From NCBI GenBank assembly GCA_945877365.1, contig CAMCRV010000007.1:1-64000 (forward strand): DNA of 64,000 nt. The letters run 5' to 3'. Shown piece after piece: positions 6,901 to 13,898 of this stretch. The stretch comes from an uncultured Clostridia bacterium (GTDB taxonomy: Bacteria; Bacillota; Clostridia; Oscillospirales; Oscillospiraceae). The notes under the pieces are model-generated. The model did not search any database and was not told the origin of the DNA. It saw only the letters and a list, made by a program, of their open reading frames with translations. The position numbers and the translations under genes were made by a program. Each line of letters starts with the position of its first letter. The stretch's first letter is position 1.

Positions 6901-7003
6901 GTTTGTTTTTCCCATTCCGCGAAGACCATCCACCGCACGGGTTCCACAGAGAGTTTGAAACCATCCGGCAGGGAGCCGGTTACAGTCATACGGGGGTGCT
7001 GCC

Positions 7004-7828
7004 GTGAAGGCAATCAAGGTATTCAACAATAACGCGATTTCCGCGATGATGCCCGATGGGCGTGAGGCTATGGTGCTGGGCAAGGGCATCGGCTTCGGCA
7101 AGCGCCCCGGCCAGACGGTGGATGAGAAAATGATCGAAAAGGTCTACTATGTCCAGACGGAGATGCAGACCCGGTTCCTGCAGATGCTCCAGAATGTCCA
7201 GCCCTGCGTCATCCGGGCTGCCGAACGGATTCTGGCCGCGGCGGAAGGGGAGGGGCTGCACATGAGCAGCCAGGCCACCATCTCCCTGATTGACCACATC
7301 AGCTTCGCCATAGAGCGTCTGGAAAAGGGCATGAGCCTGCCCAACCTGCTGCTGGGGGAGACCCGGATGCTCTATGAGAAGGAGTATGAGCTGGGCTGCC
7401 GGGCGCTGGACATCATCCACGACTGCTGCGGCGTCACCATGCCGGAGGACGAGGCCGGCTACATCGCCATGCATCTGGTGTCCATCTCCGTAGGGCGAAA
7501 CACCGCCTACGGCGTCCTGAAATTCATCAAGGGCGCACTGGACATCGTCAAGGAAACCTACGGCATCACCCTGAACCGGGACAGCATGGATGTCGTCCGC
7601 TTTTCCAGCCATCTGAAATTTCTGGCGCAGCGAATCGCTCAGCAGGAGGCCGGGTCGGAGGAACAGGATCCCCTGTACCCCTACCTGTTGGCTCGGGATT
7701 CCCGGCATCCGGTGTGCCTGTCCCGGCTGGAAAGCTACATCCGGGAAGCCACCGGCTGCGCCATCGGGGCACAGGAAAAATTCTATCTGCTGATTCATCT
7801 GAACCGGCTGTCCACCCATGGGGAATAA
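7004..7828 (+). CDS. licT: BglG/LicT family transcriptional antiterminator (CAT RNA-binding domain + PRDs)
   Basis: N-terminus MKAIKVFNNNAISAMMPDGREAMVLGKGIGFGKRPGQTVD is a classic CAT domain; PRD motifs (HISFAIERLEKGM, YEKEYELGCRALDII, PEDEAGYIAMHLV). Confidence 0.93.
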   Translation: MKAIKVFNNNAISAMMPDGREAMVLGKGIGFGKRPGQTVDEKMIEKVYYVQTEMQTRFLQMLQNVQPCVIRAAERILAAAEGEGLHMSSQATISLIDHISFAIERLEKGMSLPNLLLGETRMLYEKEYELGCRALDIIHDCCGVTMPEDEAGYIAMHLVSISVGRNTAYGVLKFIKGALDIVKETYGITLNRDSMDVVRFSSHLKFLAQRIAQQEAGSEEQDPLYPYLLARDSRHPVCLSRLESYIREATGCAIGAQEKFYLLIHLNRLSTHGE

Positions 7829-7918
7829 CGGAAACGGCCAAGTGCGCGCGTGGCCCTTTCCGGGAAATAGATAACCATTCCACAAAACCAAAGAAAAGAG
7901 ATTGAAGGAGCGAGACAC

Positions 7919-9514
7919 ATGAAGAAAAAAATCATGGGCGCCATGGAGAGCTTTGCCAAGGCCATGGTGCAGCCGCTGATGTTCCTGTCTGCGGCCGGTA
8001 TTCTCATCGTGGTCGGCGTGCTGCTGACCAACAGCACCATCACAAGATTCCTGCCCTTCCTGCAGTGGGGCCCCATCCAGATGCTGGGCAAGCTGATCTA
8101 CAACGCCGCCATGGCGATGGTCAACAACCTGGGCGTCCTGTTCGTCATCGGCCTGCCTGCCGCCTTTGCCAAGACCGACAAGCATAAGGCTGCCCTGCTG
8201 GGTCTCATCACCTATCTGATGTATCTGGTCAGCTCCAACACCCTGCTGACCCTCACCGATACTCTGGCTGCTGAGCAGCCCATGATCGGCCTGTACGGCA
8301 CCGGCCAGGCCAAGATTCTGGGCATCCAGTGCGTGGATATGAGCGTTTTCGGCGGCATCATTCTGGGCTGCATCGTGGGCTGGGTGTATAACCGCACCTG
8401 CCAGAAGCGCTTCAAGGGCGCTATGCAGATCTTCGCCGGCGCAAACTACTCCTATGTCTGGCTGCTGTTCACCGCCATCGTCTTTGCCCTGGTGACCAAC
8501 ACCGTGTGGCCTGTGGTTCAGGGCTGGATCTCCGCTCTGGGCGGCCTGATCAAGAGCACCGGCACCTTCGGCATCTTCCTGTACGGCTTCCTGGAGCGGC
8601 TGCTGCTGCCCACCGGCCTGCATCACCTGGTCTACACCCCCTTCCAGTTCTCTGATCTGGGCGGCGTTCTGCAGCTGGGCGAGACCACCATTGCCGGCGC
8701 TTACCCCATTGTCGTGACGGAAATGCAGATGCCCGTGGAGAAGTTCTCCGACAGCATCTACTATACCTCCATCGGCTTCACCAAGATGTTCGGCTACTTC
8801 GGCATCGGCGCTGCCTTTGTCTACACCGCCTACCCCGAGAACCGGAAGAAGACCTTTACCATGATCCTGCCTCTGGTGATCAGTGCCTGCCTGTCCAGCA
8901 TCACCGAGCCCATCGACTTTATGTTCATCTTCGCAGCTCCCCTGCTGTACCTGCTGCACTCTGTCATCGCCGGCCTGTTCATGGCTATGCTGAAGGCCTT
9001 CGGCGTCATCGCCCTGTGGAACGGTAACCTGCTGGGCAGCATCCTCACCAACATCGCCAACGCCAGCAAGACCGAGAAGATGTGGCTGATGTGGGTGCTG
9101 GGTCTGCTGGAGATCGTTGTCTACTTCGTGGTGTTCACCTTCTTCATCAAGAAGTTCAACTACCACACCCCCGGCCGGGAGGGCGAGCCTCTGGCCGCCG
9201 GCGCCGCTGTACCCGCTGCTGCACCTGCTGAGGCTGCCGCCGAGGCACCCAAGGCTGCTGCCTCCGCCTCCGACGATGAGATGGCTATGAATGTCATCAA
9301 CGGTCTGGGCGGCAAGGCCAACATCCAGGCTATGGAGAACTGCATCACCCGTCTGCGTGTCACCCTGGCTGACCCCAGCCTGCTGAACGAGGCGCTCATC
9401 AACAAGACGGGCAGCCGCGGCATCGTCAAGAAGGACAACGACATCCAGATTGTCTACGGTATGCAGGTCGCCGAGGTGCGTCAGGCCGTGGAGGCTCAGC
9501 TGGCAAAGCTGTAA
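7919..9514 (+). CDS. PTS transporter subunit IICB, alpha-glucoside/maltose type
   Basis: EIIC membrane domain followed by Ala/Pro linker and EIIB domain with active Cys (AMENCITRLRVTL); next to a GH4 enzyme. Confidence 0.92.
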   Translation: MKKKIMGAMESFAKAMVQPLMFLSAAGILIVVGVLLTNSTITRFLPFLQWGPIQMLGKLIYNAAMAMVNNLGVLFVIGLPAAFAKTDKHKAALLGLITYLMYLVSSNTLLTLTDTLAAEQPMIGLYGTGQAKILGIQCVDMSVFGGIILGCIVGWVYNRTCQKRFKGAMQIFAGANYSYVWLLFTAIVFALVTNTVWPVVQGWISALGGLIKSTGTFGIFLYGFLERLLLPTGLHHLVYTPFQFSDLGGVLQLGETTIAGAYPIVVTEMQMPVEKFSDSIYYTSIGFTKMFGYFGIGAAFVYTAYPENRKKTFTMILPLVISACLSSITEPIDFMFIFAAPLLYLLHSVIAGLFMAMLKAFGVIALWNGNLLGSILTNIANASKTEKMWLMWVLGLLEIVVYFVVFTFFIKKFNYHTPGREGEPLAAGAAVPAAAPAEAAAEAPKAAASASDDEMAMNVINGLGGKANIQAMENCITRLRVTLADPSLLNEALINKTGSRGIVKKDNDIQIVYGMQVAEVRQAVEAQLAKL

Positions 9515-9532
9515 ATACCGATATCCCTCCTT

Positions 9533-9570
9533 TGGGAGCGGCTTTCGGACGCTCACCGGAGCCGCTCCCC
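9533..9570 (+). terminator. stem-loop between IICB and the GH4 gene (possible partial terminator or mRNA stabiliser)
   Basis: GGGAGCGGCT...AGCCGCTCCC; no long T-run. Confidence 0.45.
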
Positions 9571-9576
9571 ATTTCC

Positions 9577-9677
9577 CAAAACAATTGACAATTGACAATG
9601 GAAAATGGACAATTTTAAAATTGTCCCGAAGGGACACCACAATTGTCAACTGTCAATTCTCAATTGTCAATTTGTAA
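9577..9677. repeat. Family C (TTGACAN)n arms around GTCCCGAAGGGAC
   Basis: acaattgacaattgacaatgg...gtcccgaagggacaccacaattgtcaactgtcaattctcaattgtcaattt. Confidence 0.8.
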
Positions 9678-9727
9678 ATCCCCAATTGTGTGGGAACCAA
9701 ACTTTCATGAAAGGACGAAAAGCCGAT

Positions 9728-11092
9728 ATGATTATTACCATTGTTGGCGGCGGCAGCACCTTTACCGCCGGTATTGTCAAGTCCATCGCACTGCGCCGGG
9801 AAGAGCTGGAGGTGGATGAAATCCGCCTGTTCGACCTGGACAAGGAGCGCCAGGACAAGGTGGCTGTGGTGGTGGACTGGATCCTGCATGAGGATCTGAA
9901 GTGCGACATCAAGCTCACCGTCACCACCGATGTGGAGACCGCCTACACCGATGCCTCCTTCATCTTCGCCCAGATGCGTGTGGGCAAGTACGCCATGCGG
10001 GAGCAGGACGAGAAGATCCCCCTGCGCCATGGCTGCGTGGGTCAGGAGACCTGCGGCACCGGCGGCATGGCCTACGGTATGCGCACCATCTTCCCCATGA
10101 TGAAGGTCATCGACGATGCCGAGAAGTACGCCAAGAAGGACTACTGGATTCTGAACTACTCCAACCCCGCTGCCATCGTCTCCGAGGCCTGCCGCGTTCT
10201 GCGGCCCAAGGCTCGGATCATCAACATCTGCGATATGCCCATCGCCATCATCGATGTTGTGGCCGCAGCCATGGAGATCAAGGACAAGGAGAACATCGTC
10301 TACGATTACTTCGGCCTGAACCACTTCGGCTGGTTCACCTCCATCGAGTACAAGGGCGAGGATCTGATGCCCCGCCTGCGCGCTTACATCAAGGAGCATG
10401 AGATTCTGATGCCCGCCGCCTACCTGAAGGACAAGGCCGCTCTGGGCGTCTCCTCCGGCACCGAGGGCAACCGCCACACCAAGGGCAGCTGGTACTATGT
10501 CTGGAAGGGCGTCTATGAGATCATGGAGAACTTCCCCGAGTACCTGCCCAACACCTACCTGAACTACTATCTGCAGCAGAAGGAATTCGTGGAGCACTCC
10601 AACCCCGAGCACACCCGTGCCAATGAGGTCATGGAGACCCGGGAGAAGAACCTCTTCGACGGCGTGGACGCATATCTGGCCACCGGCAAGATCGACGAGA
10701 AGGTCTTCTACGCCGGCAGCCACGGCGACTGGATTGCCGACCTGGCCATCGCCCTGAAGAACGACACCAAGGCTCGTTTCCTTGTCATCACCGAGAACCG
10801 GGGCGCCATCCCCAATATGCCCTATGACGCCATGGTGGAGCTGCCTGCCTACATCGGCAAGAACGGCCCCGAGGTCATTGCCCGGGATCCCATCCCCCTG
10901 TTCCAGCAGGGTCTGATGATGCAGCAGGTGAACTCCGAGAAGCTGCTGGTGGAAGGCTGCATCGAGGGCAGCTACGAGAAGGTGCTGCAGGCCTTCACCC
11001 TGAACAAGACCGTGCCCAGCATGAATGTGGCCAAGGAGATTCTGGACGAGATGATCGAGGCCAACAAGGGCTACTGGCCTGAGCTGAAGTAA
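9728..11092 (+). CDS. 6-phospho-alpha-glucosidase, GH4 family
   Basis: MIITIVGGGSTFTAGIVKSIALRREELEVDEIRLFDLD (NAD-binding GH4 N-terminus), CDMPIAIID, NHFGWF; located in an alpha-glucoside PTS operon. Confidence 0.93.
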   Translation: MIITIVGGGSTFTAGIVKSIALRREELEVDEIRLFDLDKERQDKVAVVVDWILHEDLKCDIKLTVTTDVETAYTDASFIFAQMRVGKYAMREQDEKIPLRHGCVGQETCGTGGMAYGMRTIFPMMKVIDDAEKYAKKDYWILNYSNPAAIVSEACRVLRPKARIINICDMPIAIIDVVAAAMEIKDKENIVYDYFGLNHFGWFTSIEYKGEDLMPRLRAYIKEHEILMPAAYLKDKAALGVSSGTEGNRHTKGSWYYVWKGVYEIMENFPEYLPNTYLNYYLQQKEFVEHSNPEHTRANEVMETREKNLFDGVDAYLATGKIDEKVFYAGSHGDWIADLAIALKNDTKARFLVITENRGAIPNMPYDAMVELPAYIGKNGPEVIARDPIPLFQQGLMMQQVNSEKLLVEGCIEGSYEKVLQAFTLNKTVPSMNVAKEILDEMIEANKGYWPELK

Positions 11093-11109
11093 GACAGGGG
11101 GGAAAGCAG

Positions 11110-11601
11110 ATGGGACTTCTGTTTGACTTCCTGAAGGGTAAGAAAAATACCGAGCCTACCCTGTCCGCCTACGCACAGGGCACCGTGGTTCCCATGGAAG
11201 AGATTCCGGATCAGGTGTTTTCTCAGGGCATCATGGGCTTCTGCTGCGGCATTGAGCCGACAGACGGCAAGGTCTACGCCCCGGCTGACGGCACAATCAG
11301 CCAGACTACCGATACCCTCCACGCCGTGGGTCTGGCGGTGGACGGCATGGAGCTGCTGATTCACGCCGGTGTGGACACCGTGGAGATGAACGGCGCAGGC
11401 TTTACCAACGCCGTGCAGGAGGGTCAGGCCGTGAAGAAGGGCGACCTGCTGCTGACCATGGATTTAGAGCAGGTGCGCGCCGCAGGCCACGGCACCGTGG
11501 TGATTCTGGCGGTGACCAATTCCGATGACTTCGCCGCGGTGGAGCTGATGGCCTCCGGCAAGGTTTCCGTGGGCGATGGCCTGATGAATGTCCGCAAATA
11601 A
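11110..11601 (+). CDS. crr: PTS glucose-family subunit IIA
   Basis: GIEPTDGKVYAPADGTI...HAVGLAVDGMELLIHAGVDTVEMNG: EIIA(Glc) active-site signature. Confidence 0.92.
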   Translation: MGLLFDFLKGKKNTEPTLSAYAQGTVVPMEEIPDQVFSQGIMGFCCGIEPTDGKVYAPADGTISQTTDTLHAVGLAVDGMELLIHAGVDTVEMNGAGFTNAVQEGQAVKKGDLLLTMDLEQVRAAGHGTVVILAVTNSDDFAAVELMASGKVSVGDGLMNVRK

Positions 11602-11623
11602 ACCGAGGAAAGAGAGACAAAAC

Positions 11624-11884
11624 ATGAAACAGTTTCAGTATGTGATTACCGACCCCGTGGGCATCCATGCCCGTCCTGCCGGTCTGCTGGTGAAGGCCGC
11701 CAAGGCTCTGGACAGCACCGTCACTGTGGAAAAGGTGGGAGGCAAGTCCTCCGCTGCCACCAAGCTCATGGCCGTGATGGGTCTGGGCGTCAAGGGCGGC
11801 GATACCGTCACTGTCACCGTGGAGGGCGGCAACGAGGAGGCCAGCCTGCAGGCCATGGAGCAGTTCTTCCGGGAGAATCTGTAA
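11624..11884 (+). CDS. ptsH: phosphocarrier protein HPr
   Basis: GIHARPAG active-site His; whole-length HPr pattern. Regulatory Ser46 region reads AATKLMAVMGLG. Confidence 0.92.
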   Translation: MKQFQYVITDPVGIHARPAGLLVKAAKALDSTVTVEKVGGKSSAATKLMAVMGLGVKGGDTVTVTVEGGNEEASLQAMEQFFRENL

Positions 11885-11903
11885 CTTAGGAAGGAGCCAT
11901 CCA

Positions 11904-13538
11904 ATGGAGGTAGCAACCGGAAAATCCATTCTTAACGGAATCGCCATCGGAAAGCTGCGGATCTACCGAAAGGCCGCCGCCGCTTCCGAGACTGCGGCAG
12001 CCCTCTCCCCTGAGGCCGAGTGGGAGCGGTTTGAGACTGCCCGGGTGCAGGCTCAGGAGCAGCTGGCCGCCCTGTATGAAAAGGCTCTGGAGGAGGTTGG
12101 CGAGGAAAACGCCGCCATCTTCGAGATCCACCAGATGATGCTGGAGGACGAGGACTATCTGGATGCGGTGAAGGGAATTCTGGAAACCCAGAACGCCACG
12201 GCGGAGTACGCCGTCATCGCCACCGGAGAGAATTTTTCCGCCATGTTCGCCGCCATGGACGATGCCTATATGCAGGCTCGGGCTGTGGATGTGAAGGATA
12301 TCTCCCAGCGTGTGGGGAATATCCTCAGCGGCAGAGCAGAGGACAGCCTTCTGGGCGACGACCCGGTGATTCTGGTGGCCGACGACCTGACCCCCAGCGA
12401 AACGGTGCAGCTGGACAAGAGCAAGCTGCTGGGCTTCATCACCCGGCACGGCTCCTCCAACAGCCACACCGCCATTCTGGCTCGTACCATGAACATCCCC
12501 GCCCTGATTGGCGTGGATTTTGACGACAGCTGGGACGGCCGGTTTGCAGTGGTGGACGGCTATAACCACTGCGTCTATATCGATCCCGCCGCCGATTTGC
12601 TGGCCACCATGGAGGAAAAGCAGAAGAACGACTTCAAGCGGGAGGCTCTGCTGCAGACCCTGAAAAAGAAGCCCAATGTGACCCTGGACGGCCGGGAGAT
12701 CAAGGTGTACGCCAACATCGGCAACGCCGGGGACATCGGTCTGGTGCTCCAGAACGACGCCGGTGGCATCGGCCTGTTCCGCAGTGAATTCCTGTATCTG
12801 GAATCCCAGGATTTCCCCACGGAGGACGAGCAGTTCGCCGTGTATAAGCGGGTGGTGGAGACTATGGCCGGGAAGAAGGTCATCATCCGCACCCTGGACA
12901 TCGGCGCGGACAAGCAGGCAGCCTATTTCCGGCTGGACCCCGAGGAAAATCCGGCTCTGGGCTATCGGGCCATCCGCATCTGCCTGACCCGGAAGGAAGT
13001 ATTCAAGCAGCAGCTTCGTGCCATCCTCCGCGCCAGTGTCTACGGCACCGTGTCCGTGATGTTCCCCATGATCATCTCCGTCCGGGAGGTTCGGGATGCC
13101 AAGGAGCTGCTGGAGGAGTGCCGCCGGGAGCTTGTGGAGCAGGGCTATGCAGTGGGACAGGTGGAGGTGGGCATCATGATCGAGACCCCCGCCGCCGTGA
13201 TGATTGCCGACGAGCTGGCCGAGGAAGTGGAGTTCTTCTCTCTGGGCACCAACGACCTGACCCAGTACACCCTGGCCATCGACCGTCAGAACCCCAAGCT
13301 GGACAACTTCTACGACCCCCATCACCCCGCTATTCTGCGGATGATCCGCCAGACCGTGGAGGCCGGACACCGCCACGGCTGCTGGGTGGGCATCTGCGGC
13401 GAGCTGGGCGCTGACCAGACCCTGACGGAGACCTTCCTGCGGATGGGGCTGGATGAGCTGTCCGTATCCCCCTCCGCCGTGCTGCCCCTGCGGAAGAAGA
13501 TCCGCAGTCTGGATCTGAGCAAGGAGCCGGAGGCGTAA
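11904..13538 (+). CDS. ptsI: phosphoenolpyruvate-protein phosphotransferase (PTS enzyme I)
   Basis: GFITRHGSSNSHTAILART (active His), FLGTND-type motif SLGTNDLTQYTLAIDRQN, GICGELG. Confidence 0.96.
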   Translation: MEVATGKSILNGIAIGKLRIYRKAAAASETAAALSPEAEWERFETARVQAQEQLAALYEKALEEVGEENAAIFEIHQMMLEDEDYLDAVKGILETQNATAEYAVIATGENFSAMFAAMDDAYMQARAVDVKDISQRVGNILSGRAEDSLLGDDPVILVADDLTPSETVQLDKSKLLGFITRHGSSNSHTAILARTMNIPALIGVDFDDSWDGRFAVVDGYNHCVYIDPAADLLATMEEKQKNDFKREALLQTLKKKPNVTLDGREIKVYANIGNAGDIGLVLQNDAGGIGLFRSEFLYLESQDFPTEDEQFAVYKRVVETMAGKKVIIRTLDIGADKQAAYFRLDPEENPALGYRAIRICLTRKEVFKQQLRAILRASVYGTVSVMFPMIISVREVRDAKELLEECRRELVEQGYAVGQVEVGIMIETPAAVMIADELAEEVEFFSLGTNDLTQYTLAIDRQNPKLDNFYDPHHPAILRMIRQTVEAGHRHGCWVGICGELGADQTLTETFLRMGLDELSVSPSAVLPLRKKIRSLDLSKEPEA

Positions 13539-13545
13539 ACAAAGA

Positions 13546-13581
13546 AAAAGGGCTTTCCCTTCGGGGGAAGCCCTTTTTTAT
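13546..13581 (+). terminator. intrinsic terminator after ptsI
   Basis: aaaaagggctttcccttcgggggaagccctttttta. Confidence 0.9.
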
Positions 13582-13592
13582 ACTGATATTCA

Positions 13593-13741
13593 ATTAAAAA
13601 CTTTAATTCGTCAGAATTGAAGTTTTTAATATGAAGATCATAATGAGACGGGATTCTATGATTTTCCATTTCGAAAATCATAGAATCGACAACGCCGTCA
13701 GGCGGTGTCTTCTCAATAAAATTAAATAATTTTATTGAGAA
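13593..13741. repeat. array of four consecutive hairpins
   Basis: Hairpins at 13593-13630 (17-bp stem, one G.U), 13652-13687 (15-bp perfect), 13688-13709 (9-bp, one mismatch), 13710-13741 (15-bp perfect, 2-nt loop); the last three abut with no gap. Confidence 0.8.
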
Positions 13742-13898
13742 ACAGTATTAGTTGACAGTTGACAATTGACAGTTGATGTGTCCCCTCGGGACGGAGTGGA
13801 AAAAAGACTGTCATTGCGAGCCAATGCGAAGCATTGGCGTGGCAATCCGTTTTCCTCTGTTATCCGTCAACCTGTCTCACTCGCTCAGGATGACAGGA

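Noticed and set aside
6986-9649. 887-aa minus-strand ORF antisense to the licT/PTS genes
   Set aside because: Composition (His/Gln/Gly/Val-rich) is typical of an antisense shadow of GC-rich codon usage; the plus strand encodes clear LicT and IICB.
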